Assembly: GCF_035222275.1 (NCBI RefSeq)
Contig: NW_026946360.1
Span: 248,001 to 312,000, forward strand
Direction: 5' to 3'
Origin: Podospora bellae-mahoneyi
Taxonomy: Eukaryota; Ascomycota; Sordariomycetes; Sordariales; Podosporaceae
DNA length: 64,000 nt
In this document: positions 12,078-22,752 of the stretch, piece after piece
Layout: each line of letters starts with the position of its first letter
Numbering within the stretch: the stretch's first letter is position 1
The notes under the pieces: model-generated
What the model was told of the DNA's origin: nothing
Database searches by the model: none
The model's input: only the letters and a program-made list of their open reading frames with translations
Program-made: the position numbers and the translations under genes

Positions 12078-13217
12078 TTAAGCGGCGATGGAGATAGGCT
12101 GGCCAAGGGGAGGCAGCACATTCTTGCCGTAAGCTCCGCCCATGTTTCCTACACGTACAAAAGGTTAGTTCGGTGGGATACAAGTAGTTGTGGATAAATG
12201 GCTATTTTGAAACGTACCAACAGGGAAATAATTGCAGACAGTGTACAGAGACTCCATGTTGGAGACAAGCGTGCCGACAGGGCAGCGAGCGGTGAAGCAG
12301 CCAACCTGTTTGGAGTCCTTCCAGACAAGCTGGGTGAAGTGCCCCCACTTGGAGAAGGTGGCTTGAGCCTGGGCGCTAGGGTTGGCACGGCCATATTCGC
12401 TGGCAGGGAAAAGCTCAAGCTCGTCATTGTACCAGCCGTTAGAGATGGCGCGAGCAGCAGCAGCAGCTGGGTCGACTTTGTCAACATTAGCAGATGCGGC
12501 CCACATGGCAAGATTTTGGCCGTAGCCACCACCGTTGATGCTCCTGCAAAACAGTTAGAACCATGATCCAACGTCGGAAACCTATTGTACTTACGTGTCG
12601 TGCTCAAATTTGCAACGTTGGGCAAGAACCTTGGCAGAGTCGGCATACTGCTGTCCCCACTCGAGAGCACCAGCGGAGTGGTTAAAACGGTGCACATTGT
12701 GGCTCTCAAGAACAGCCTTCTGATAGTCACTGGAGGCCTCGACCTTCACTGGAGCTGGGGCCGGAGATGGGGCCGAAGCGGGGGCTTGAGTAGACACGGC
12801 AGGGGCGGGGGCTTCAACGACGGGAGCAGGAGCCTCGACGACGGGGGCCGGGGACTCAACCACGGGGGCAGGGGCTTCCACAACGGGAGGGGCCTGTGCA
12901 GCAGGCTCAGGCTCCGGAGCAGGCTCAACAACAACAACCGGCTCAGGAGCAGCGCTCGTGCTGGGAGCCGGAGGGGGAGGAGGCGGCGGGGGGGGGGCGG
13001 CAGACGTGGTGGTCGCGATGGTAGTAGTAGTGGTGCGCTGAGCGGGGCGACGAGCCACGCTGAACACAGCCGGAGTGGGCTGCTCGCCTTCGGTGACAGT
13101 GACGGTAACCCATTCAATGACGACCTTACTGTGAACAATAAGGCGACGCTCCTGGAGGATGGGGCTGGCAGCAGCCAGAATAGCGCCGCAGGCGGCGAGC
13201 ATCGCTGAGGACTTCAT
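12078..13217 (-). CDS. Secreted CAP-domain (SCP/PR-1/Pry-like) protein
   Basis: Secreted cysteine-rich CAP protein; fungal relatives (Pry proteins) bind sterols and lipids and can act outside the cell. Exons 13217-12595, 12543-12218 and 12148-12078 give 339 aa. A signal peptide is evident (about residues 1-19, hydrophobic AMLAACGAILAAA). A linker of Thr/Pro follows, with poly-Pro and repeated PAPVVEA units (about residues 60-155). The CAP domain starts near AVLESHNVHRFNHSAGALEW and holds the CAP1 signature GHFTQLVWKDSKQVGC. The CAP2 signature YTVCNYFPVGN is split by the last intron and restored by splicing, which supports the model. The linker probably lets the domain project through the wall. 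Confidence 0.93.
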
Positions 13218-16200
13218 ATTTGTGAAATCGGCGTGTCTGTCTAGAACATTAGTCTCGCGGTCTGATATGCATTATCAAGGTTGAGTCAGATTGGTGAGAG
13301 CAGATAGCCAGAGGGGACTCCCGCCACCCAACTTTCAAAGCAACAATATCATTGTGATGCATGAGACACGGCCCACGTGGGCATCAGAGAGACGTGCCAA
13401 TCAGCAGACGTACCTAGAGTGATGATAGTTCGGGTCTGAATGATGGATTGGTCGTAAGGGGATGGGTCTGAGATGGGGAGTTATGTACCCAGAGCCAGGT
13501 TGAGGGCAGCACTGCTGTCGTTGCTTGATCCTTCAAGGATGTCGATGGGATCGTTCGTTGTTGTGAGACAGTCGTCGGTCCGCTGAGCTGGATCGAGATG
13601 ACGTCTTGACTTGCCGCACCGGTCCGTCGAGGAGACTGCTAGTGGAAGGAGTGACGAGAAAAGAATGCGTGACGATACTTGTCGTCGTCCACAACCAGGG
13701 TTCACGAGTACCGCAGTAGCCACAGGATTCCGAGGTCGCCCTAACACCAAACGACAGCGCCGCCGTCAAGAGAGGTGTTGATGTTTTGGTTTGAGAAGGA
13801 GTGGAAAGTCGCCAAATCGAGCAGGGCACAAAAGTCGAAGAAGTCGAGAGACCAGAGATGGCGAACAGTTGGTAAGGAGTGGACTGAAGTAAAACTTCAA
13901 AAGGAGTGTTGGGGGAAGAAGAGAAGGTGAGGAAGTGGTTGTGAGAAGGATGCAGTCCACGGGTCACACCAGAGAAGAAAAGGTGAAGAGTTGAAAGGTG
14001 AGCATAGAGAAAGGAAGGATGGTGTTCTTAGCAGCCGGCCACGGGTGGGGCCCAAGCTGGAGCGTCAGGTTGAGGGGATCAGAATCCAGGGTGCTGGTCC
14101 CGGCTTCTTGGCCCCCTTCAGACGTCACCTTAATTTTCTTGAATGCGGGGCGGATGGAGTGGAAATATCACGACCGCGCCGCAGTTCTCAAGCAAACAGG
14201 CGGACCAGGGGGGGTTGATGCATCAACTGCACCAAGGGTTGGTTTGCAGGTGTGTGTCCAGATGTGAAGTTGGGTTTTGCTCACAAGGTAGGTTTCTTTA
14301 CCAGACGATAGCGTCAGCGGTCGTTGACGTTTGGAACAGGAAAATGGCAGTGCGAAGTCCAATTCTATTATACTCGAACTACATCCACAACCGCGCAACG
14401 CAGCAGCAGCGGGTATCCTGTGATGCCTTTCCAGGCTGCCGTCTGGGTCGCTGGGTTTCTCGGTCTTCTCAGGTGGTGTCACGTCAACTAGACAATTGGC
14501 TCCAAAACACAGGGAGCTGTCGTCCCATGTTTCTGATCAGGGCCGTTCATCGAGCCCTCGGTTTGATAGCCGCACTCCTCGAGACCCTTCTGGCCCAAAG
14601 TCTAGAGCCAATCAAATCGCTGTTCCTGAGGAGTGCCTTGCAGGACTTGGCGGGGTAGCTTGCAATTACCGGGGCTAACCTGGGTGCCCAGAGAGTGGGA
14701 GAGCCAATGGACACAACGGCGGTAACCCCCGCCTGTCTGAAACGACGCTAACAGCGGGTGGAGACCTTGACGAAATTCACCACTGCTCCCCCTGAGAAAC
14801 TCCATCGACAAGCGTACGATCATGTTACATTGTTAGGGTTGATAGGATCGTGCCGTCCAAAGCCTTAGCATGACTCGATCGACGCCAGCATGTGTCGCAG
14901 CACCAAACGACGTTTTATCAAGTTCTGAGATAATACAGTGCTTTCTATGATATTCGTGTATTGAATCTGTTAAGTTCCCAGTGGGAAGAAACAAAACATA
15001 TCCCCTGGTCTCAATCATTACCATCTATCTGGATTGTATCCGATTCTGACAGGATCAGACTTGCGAAGCACAACCTCGAATCCTGCAGTGCAGGAATTTT
15101 GCTACGATACCCCCTGGCAACTTTTTATGCCGCTTCTGTGTAGTTGCAAACCTGGAGAGTCCTGGAGAGTCTGGATCGAATTCCCTACTAGGTCGGCATA
15201 CCTAGCAAATTTGCAAGATCGGAAACTAGATCTCTTGGGGCATGAGCTCGGTGTTTGAGAGCAGATTACACATCCGGGTTTTTGAGGATTTTGAGCAAAA
15301 TTTCATCATCTTTGCCCTTCGTGCCTTCCACTTCCAGATATGCCCCGCGGGGAGCAGGTACAGGGCGGCAAACGCCCACATTTAAGGGGGGTCGATCACC
15401 GTTGGTTCAACTGCGGCCAGATTGTCGTGCGAGGAAGACGCGCAGGGGTTTCCCTACCGGTGGTTATGATATCCATGAAGGAAATCGGTCTCTAGCAACC
15501 GGCAACTTCATGCTCCTTCTGGTGTGGCTCTCTCCTGCGACGTGAGTGTGTATATTCGATTTTGGTGTCCGGGAAGTCTGGTTAAAGTATTAAACATTGC
15601 AACGTGGTGTGTGCGCCTCATCGACATAGCTGCTGATCCAGAAGATCGCTCCCATTTTCAGACCACATTATACCAAAGACAAAGCTGCAGATTATGTGCG
15701 TATTCGACCCCGCAAAACCTTAATGACCTCTAAATGGAGGTCGAAATTCTGCCCTTGAATCCGAAGAGGCCATCGGGATTTTTCCTGGCGGGGTCTCTCG
15801 TTTTCGTCTCAGACTTCAGAGTCGGCAAGTTTCCGTCGCGGAACGTGAGCCGCCGACTGCCTGCCTGCCTGATGCTCCCAGCTGTTCGTTGGTGACAGCC
15901 TCCTATATTTTGGAAGACGATGTTTGTCGCACAGCAGCGCATCCTTTTGCCACTATTTTACGCGTACCCCTGAGGAACGGGTGCAAGAATGTGGCCCATG
16001 AAGGACTTGGGGGCGACTTGCTCGTGGTGGCCGAGATGGCTTTTGACCTGGCCCGTGGTGCCCGTCTCCATCGGCCTCGACAGTGCTGTCCGCGACCATG
16101 ACCACTTCATGTCCATAAAACCGACCACAAAATGAAGGATATCTCCCCTATCACTCTACTCTCCGTTCGGTGCCACATGTTGGGTCTGGGGAAGCAAAGC

Positions 16201-18149
16201 CCCATGACTGACGAGATGCCAATTTGATCGACCAGATGATGCCCTGCTTGTCTGACTGTTACGCGAGAACTGATGTGGAAGTTGTTCCGAGTGACTCAAT
16301 AATAGCATACATATTTTTGTCCGAGGCACCGTTCATACCCACCGCATGGGTCATGCCGGATGGGGATTTCCAGCAAGTTTAAATCGCTGCGGTAGATTGA
16401 GACCATCAACCCGTCATTGTGATCTCTGGTTGGAGAGGGGTCTTGCTGCAAGAAGGCCTACCTACGCCATCAAAATGTGGTTTTTTTGCTGCCGAATTCT
16501 TTACATCAAAAACCCCTCATTGAAACATGCCCAGCTTCCAGTCCCCGAGACAGATGAGTGGATGACTACCTATGATCACTTGTTATTGTATGATCACTTG
16601 TTAGTGTATGGTCGGTTTCTCTCGGGATATTGGTTGAGTAGCCTGCAGGTGTCCTTGTTTTGCATATATTAATCTCCTTGCAATGGCCAACTCAAACTAC
16701 ATGATTGCTGCCATAGCCTGTCAAGGGTAGTGAGCACGAGACCACAACATATACCGCCGTCGTCCAGTTGAATGAAGGCAAGTGCTGACAGACCAGGCAA
16801 GACCTCCGAGACACTGAAGGACATCATGGCAGGCTGAGTTGAGGATTAAAACACCAGTTTCCTAGGTTAAGACATTGTCATCAAGACATGGCTGATTCAC
16901 CCCGCTCAACTCCGGTTTCGCTATGCCAGCAATCAGGTCGCCAAAATGTGTCGCGGCTTTCTTGTCCACCTTTCTCAACTTGAGATCCCTATATCCAGGG
17001 AATACTCCGTTCATCTGGTCACTCATACACATCATGACCGAATATGTCGAAAGAAATGGTGGTCAGAGTGTACCAAACGAAGCACAGAGCCCGGGAGCGT
17101 TCTCCTCCGAACTCAGTGCGGAGAACCTCCAGCCTCTAATAGTGCTAGGATGCTATTTCGAGCCCTTTCCGTACCTTGGTCACAGTCACAGTTGCATTTT
17201 CACGTTTTGTGACCAGCCGTCGACGTTGTTGGTCGTGAATGAGAGAAGCTCGGCTCGGAGATATCGCCCCGCGAGTTCTGGTCATCATGGAGAACTGAGC
17301 TCAATCTCTGTAAAAGTTCCTTTGACTGGTGCTGCGAACGTAGTCACAGTTGCGTGTGTGGCTGCCATGGCAACACAGGGGGACCTTTAGTGTAATATGA
17401 TCGTTCTTGTCATCCAAGTTCGCGTAAGCTGTTAATGATACACATTAAAACATTACGTGTCCACGACGAGCACGAGCAGATCTTCCACTTGCTGAATGGT
17501 TGATGAAATGGCCCGGAAAGTGTTGGCCCAGGAGAAGTCATTGTGGATCTAACTACACGGCTGTTCGTGTTTGTGTGAAACATCGACTTTCCTAAATTGA
17601 CGCAAAATATAAACAGGAGTGGTTTATGAGACAAACATACTGGATGGCAGACAGCAGCGGGTTTAGCTGCGCCCTATTTCCGACGTGAAAGACCGCCAAC
17701 GTCCCTGGGTATGACGAATGAGGCTGAGACTCAATCCGCTTGGATGTGTACTGCTTTGGAGGCAGACAGCTTGGTGCAAGCCTCTTCATCATGGCTCTTC
17801 AGAGAGCTACCACAAGACTCCACGTACCCGAAAGTCTTGCCTCGACGGAGAGAATGAAACACAACCTTGCCTCGGCGTGCCTCGCCCCACTGCCCCTGCA
17901 ACTGTTCTCAGTCAAGACAAACTAGCGAGTGGATGATATACGCAGAATACGCAGAAGAACAGTCAACCGCGAAACTCTGGACAAACTTCAGATTCACCTT
18001 CTTCCTGTCGTGTGTTGGGTTTCTACTATATACAGAGCCCAGACGTGTGCATCCATCTATCCCCCATATCGAGACAGGTAGGTAAAGAAAGAAGAGCTCG
18101 CCACATCCTTCAAGCGCAGACAGAAAGCCCCTCAGAATTCCACCCAGGC
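13218..18149. other. 4.9-kb gap without a recognised gene
   Basis: Lies between the CAP gene start and the NDUFA8 3' end. Open frames such as 14143-14658 (+) and 16923-17390 (+) have no recognisable domain or convincing splice structure. The region contains an 18-bp tandem duplication at 16571-16606 and a telobox-like GTTAGGGTT at 14832-14840. The first few hundred bases are probably the CAP promoter and leader. Non-coding RNA genes cannot be excluded by eye. Confidence 0.5.
16571..16606. repeat. Two-copy 18-bp tandem repeat
   Basis: The unit TATGATCACTTGTTATTG is followed directly by a copy with one change (TTAGTG at its end), inside the gene-poor gap. Confidence 0.9.
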
Positions 18150-18967
18150 TTAGGAGGACTGGGACTTCTCAGCAATGAATGGCTTCTCCCACGCCGGGAC
18201 CGGTGAGTGGGCATAGATCTGCTTCTGTCTGAGGTGGACGGGTGTTGACTGCTTGGGCTGGTCAGGAATGACCTTCTCGAGCTTCTGTTGATCATGTACA
18301 TGTGGGTTAGCTTGCGACATGGTCCGGTGGGTGATATATGTGACTGGGCTCGGTTCCAGGGACATGACGCACCAGGTTGTCGAAAACACACTTGTTCAGC
18401 TTCCACTCATCGGGGCGGCACTGCCAAAGCTGATGGTTGTTGTTCTCGAGACATGTCCAGTGGGCGCGGAACTGCTCCAGGCATGACTTGTTGATATCCT
18501 CGATGCTGGTGATCAATCGTATCTGTCAGCTCTCATGGCCTCTTCCTGCAATGTGTCGTTGTCGAAATCCAGCATGGATCCATTCCCCTAAGCCAGAAAT
18601 CCAACAAGGGGCACGTACACGCTCCGGGCGCATCTGGTAACCCGCCGCCCCTCCTTCAGGCACTCAAACTCGCCCTTTCCGGGGTTCTCAGTCTTGCATT
18701 GCATGTAGTCATCATTGTAGTCCTTGCACCGCGCGCCGATGAAGAAAGCAGCCGAGAGAAGAGGGGCAGAGCTGGCGCCGACCTCCTTGACTTTGGGGAT
18801 CGAATCTGGCAGCGGCGTCGGGTCGATGAGGATCTGCTGGTTGAAGCTATCGATTATGTCAGTGATTCCGTGCTCCAGGGCGCTGCTTCCCCTCAATCAC
18901 ACCAATTGGTGAACTGGGGCTTGGAAGCCGTCACAAAGCACACGTACGTGGGTTTTCTGGCTGCCAT
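18150..18967 (-). CDS. nuo20.8: NADH:ubiquinone oxidoreductase 20.8 kDa subunit (NDUFA8/PGIV type)
   Basis: Accessory subunit of mitochondrial complex I, located on the intermembrane-space side and carrying twin CX9C motifs oxidised by the Mia40 pathway. Four exons, 18967-18948, 18846-18619, 18505-18373 and 18284-18150, give 171 aa, close to the human length of 172. The first exon encodes only MAARKP plus two bases. Landmarks are KVKEVGASSAPLLSAAFFIG, CKDYNDDYMQCKTENPGKG, ECLKEGRRVTRCA, CLEQFRAHWTCLENNN and CRPDEWKLNKCVFDNL. The paired cysteines spaced by nine residues fit the family. All three introns keep frame and have CTAAC/CTGAC-like branch sites or matching acceptors. Nup57 diverges 509 nt away. 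Confidence 0.93.
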
Positions 18968-19476
18968 CTTGACGGTGTTGGCGGGCCTAACTTGGCTGCG
19001 AAGCTATGAGTGTTTTGGAGCTCTGGCGATGCTTGGAGTTGCTGGAGGTTCGGCTTCCTGACGTGTGGGTCCCACCTGCTGGTGGATGATTGGCTTTACC
19101 AATGTGAGGCGCCCTGCCCGCACGGTGAGGACCCACTGGAAACGCGGTCTGCGCCAGTGAGCAACGAAGAAAGCCTGGGCCAGCTTTTGATGGAGCTCAG
19201 TTTTTGAAGACTGCAAGCCGAACAAAACATTCAACCACTCCATATCCGACAAAGTCCAACAGCAACTTTACGCATCTTATCCCTTCTTCATCAGTTGCTT
19301 GCGACAAGGCCACAGGAAATAAAAAGTACAAGCTAGACAACTATAATTGCATCTCCGGCGCGCATCCCTCCCGGTCAATACTCCTCGTCGCCGTTTGTTT
19401 TCGGTCCCTCGATCTGCGACCTTCCGTTTGTCTCCCTGCCTTACGCGTTCCATTCGACCAGATTTATCACTTTTCG
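18968..19476. promoter_or_regulatory. Divergent promoter region, NDUFA8 / Nup57
   Basis: A 509-nt gap between head-to-head start codons, presumably containing both promoters. I see no specific operator I can name. Confidence 0.5.
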
Positions 19477-20661
19477 ATGTTTTCAACCGCCACTAAGCCC
19501 GCGGGGCAGAACATCTTCGGTAATAGCATGTTTGCGCAACCAGCTGCCAGTGTAAGAAGAGTCTCGTCTCTCAACGAACGGGCGTGATGCTAATTCGACG
19601 GTAGCAACAGCAGCAGCAACAGCAGCAGGCGCAACCTCAAGCACAACAACAAGCACCTTTGGCGCTAGGGCAGACTTTGACCAACTCGACCCAACAGCTG
19701 GGCAGCTCAATATGGCAACCTGGGAGCCAGACAAACTGTATGTTTTGCTTCTTATCACCCAACCTATCACTCCTTACTACATGATTGTGTGATGTTCCGT
19801 GCTAACCAGTGCCGTTTGTTCGCCGAACCAGTTCAGAAGCCAATTCCTGATCAGATCAAGCTCATCACCGAGAAATGGGACCCCTCGAACCCCAACTGCG
19901 TTTTCCGCACCTATCTCTACAACAAGGTCGAGGAGCACGCTGTACCACACTACCACCCCGGTCCTCAGGACGACCCCAAGGAATGGGACGAGGCTCTTCG
20001 TAACAAGCCTGCGGCCAACTTCATGCCCGTTCTCTGCGCTGGCTTCCCAGCTATCGTTGCGCGCCTAACGTTGCAACGAAGGGCCCTTGCCGAGTTCAAC
20101 AACAAGCTCCATGCCATCAACGCAAGCTTAGACGCGATTCTTTCTCGTCACGATTTGGAGCACTCTGTTCGTGCGCTCAATGCGCGGAGGAAGCATGCGG
20201 AGCAGAGCAGGCGTTGCTTGGTTTTGGCCGCCAAGGTCCAGATTCTGCGCAACAGGGGTTACGCGCTTTCTGGCGATGAGGATCAGCTCAAGCTGAAGCT
20301 TCAGAAGATCGACAAGGACCTGCAGGACCCTGCCTTGAGCGCGCGGTTGGAGGAGTTGTGGAGCCGTCTTATCATTCTCAGGCAGTATGCCGACAGCCTC
20401 AAGGACGAGATCAACAAGCCTGGCGCTCTTGAAAATGGGGGCTTGAGCGAGGATGTGGAGGCAAAGGCGAAGAAGGTTGGTGTTTTCCCATCGCAAAGCC
20501 AACTTTGAAACCCCAGGGCTAACAGTGCTGTTTAGATCCTCGAAGACTACGACAAGCAACTTCAGCACCTTAGAAAGCAGGTTGAGGAAGCCAAGAAGGA
20601 CTTTGACGAGTGGGAAAAGGAACATAAGCCAGCACCGGCTCCGTCAAAGAAGGCACGCTAG
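19477..20661 (+). CDS. nup57: Nucleoporin Nup57 (Nup54 family)
   Basis: Central-channel nucleoporin that forms the Nsp1-Nup49-Nup57 coiled-coil trimer of the nuclear pore. Exons 19477-19551, 19605-19737, 19832-20475 and 20536-20661 give 325 aa. The N-terminus carries one FG (NIFGNSMF) and a poly-Gln run in place of the long GLFG region of yeast Nup57. The conserved part begins PIPDQIKLITEKWDP and runs through FRTYLYNKVEEHAV to coiled-coil helices. The last helix is EDYDKQLQHLRKQVEEAKK, and a basic end (KKAR) follows. The third exon uses the acceptor at 19831, which restores frame and yields TNFQKPIPDQ; the nearer acceptor at 19807-19809 would break it. From memory, the Chaetomium protein is similarly short. 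Confidence 0.92.
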
Positions 20662-21338
20662 TCACATGCTACACCTGAATCGGGGAGGTTTACGACACGG
20701 TTTCACTAGGCTGTGTTTGTTTTCCAGTCTAGGGTCTCTATTGCATACTTCAACACGCAAGAAAGTTGTAGGGAAAAAATAGGACGAGACCTGGGCAGCA
20801 CGGCGAAGGCGTTGGCGTGGATACGGATCTTTTGTAGAGTGTTGGTACTCAAAATTAGGGCTTAATATTCGCCTTGTAATCATGAATATATGGACCTCTC
20901 GTGACTGTTTTATGCTTTTTTCTATCCTTCTCATTTTTGCCTGCAATTGCGAGGTATGTCCCGGATCTTTTGACTGGGAGCTGAGCTTTCAACAAACGCC
21001 TTGCCATGGAAGCCGCCAGATGGTTTTCAGCCTATGCCAGAGACGCCTGCGGCTGGCTCCTGTTGGGCCTCTGGAAACGATCCCACGCACAATCCTCACA
21101 AAGAAAGAGCAGGCGCCGTGCCTAGTGTCACCGTCTATCGGATGGTTATCCCGTTACCACATGCAAGTGGGCAAGCGAGTAAGCTTGCCTTCCCTGCTCT
21201 AGTTCCCAGACAACACCCACTACTCTATTGTTGGTACAGGGTGTTTATACATGGCCTGGTCGTCACGGCGGTGGTATTTGATATATCGCAATACGTGACC
21301 AACAGGCTGTGGCAGACATATCGAGTATCTTGGACCGT
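20662..21338. other. Convergent intergenic region, Nup57 / Tom5
   Basis: The 3' regions of two convergent genes; no gene recognised. Confidence 0.55.
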
Positions 21339-21626
21339 TTAGAAGACCTTGGAGACGGCATCGATGACGAAGGGGGCTGTACAAGGGGGCAAAGGTTAGA
21401 ATCACCCAACCAGCCGGGGGAAGATGGAGATTGGGAATTTCATACAGAGGTAGAGAGCAGCGGCTGTGGCGATGACCCGCTGGATGGTGAAGGTGGCCTC
21501 CGCCTCGGCGGCGCGAAGCTCGGCCTCGGAGATTTGTGGGGGCACTGTTTCGATTATTTGTTAGAATTTTTGGAAGGCGGTGAGATCTTGGAGGAAAGGG
21601 GGAGACAGTGACGTACAACCGAACAT
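21339..21626 (-). CDS. tom5: Mitochondrial import receptor subunit Tom5
   Basis: Small tail-anchored subunit of the TOM complex in the mitochondrial outer membrane. Three exons, 21626-21617 (10 nt), 21544-21446 and 21376-21339, give 48 aa. The protein starts MFGLPPQIS, has a charged amphipathic part (EAELRAAEAEATFTIQR), and then a hydrophobic helix running IATAAALYLSPFVIDAV. Both introns have standard ends (GTACGT...CAG, GTATGA...CAG) and TCTAAC branch sites, and frame is kept throughout. MFG at the start and a C-terminal Leu-Ser-Pro membrane segment are typical of fungal Tom5. The gene is too short and too split to stand out as an open frame. I am sure of the splice model and fairly sure of the name. 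Confidence 0.82.
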
Positions 21627-22752
21627 TTTGGATTCTGTGAAGGGGTTGTGGTGGTTATTTGTGTTTCGTGGTGGGAGGACGAGGTGGCCGGTGACGATGG
21701 TATCGATTGGGTGTTGCGATAGGAATTGTGATTTTATTTTCTTCTGGGAACCTTGAAAGCTCAAACTTCGGATTCGGGTTCAAAGTCTGTGGATCAAGAT
21801 CCAGTGTTTTGACGTTTCAGGCGTTTCTTTGAATTCTGACCCCACGATGGCAGTTTGAAAGAACTTGGCGGTCGGTAAACTTTTTTTTTTCATGACGCCA
21901 TCCCTAGTTCGGCAATCGGGCTTGAGGGCGGATGACAGCGGCGCGAGCGCTGGCACCGCCTGCCCGGTGCAGAAGGTGGGCTTGGCATTGCGGCTCGGAA
22001 TGGTACCCGGAGTACAATTACCTAAGACAACACCATATGCAACGAACATGCAAAGCCGGTGAACCAGTCGGAGCGTTATCAGGAGGCCCCTAACCGAGAA
22101 TACCCGACTGCCACCGCCCTTCCCTTGAAACTGGCATACAAACAACTGCTCCAGACTCCAGGGCCGTGGTTGATACTGGGGACCGATAACGGTGGGGGGT
22201 GAGTGGACTTGTCCTGGGGACTGGGGACCTCGGTGGGTGACAGTATGACTGGATAATGGCTGCCATTGACTTTAAAGTTTGCCGCTTCTTCTTGCTCGTT
22301 ATCTCTCTTACTTATCCCGTATCTGTCGTAGGTTGGGAATTCCAGTTCTTTCGGCGAGTTTTCACCAGTCTAGCGGACAATCGCATATAGACCGGTTTGC
22401 CGCCTTGACGTCAACCTGGCTCGGGATTGTTCGTGGACTGCCGTTAAGACCGACCCTATCTAAGCGCCATTGGACTGCCTCCCACGTCGTACTTCTTACC
22501 TTTTTCCCCCCGTATTTTTCATATTCTCCTCATTCCTTGCGCCAGCAATACACGTCGGTGTCTACGGCCACACACGGCATCTTTGTGTGCCACTGAGCAT
22601 TCAGGGTACAACCTTAACAATCCTTGGCCAGAAGTCTTTGTTCTGGACGGACGCGCGCTCTTGCGCCGCCATATCGACTTGTCCGGCCGTCATTGACACC
22701 TAGGCCCGATTGAATCTCACCGAGGTCTCGAAGCTCTTGTTCTCCGGTCACA
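21627..22752. promoter_or_regulatory. Divergent promoter region, Tom5 / Gcv2
   Basis: A 1.1-kb gap between head-to-head mitochondrial genes. There is a T-rich run near 21879-21890 and pyrimidine-rich DNA before Gcv2 (about 22,490-22,540), typical of fungal core promoters. No gene seen. Confidence 0.5.

Noticed and set aside
14143-14658. 171-codon plus-strand open frame in the 4.9-kb gap
   Set aside because: No family resemblance, signal or splice support; length is within chance for GC-moderate DNA.
16923-17390. 155-codon plus-strand open frame starting with ATG
   Set aside because: No recognisable motif, and composition resembles non-coding DNA of the gap.
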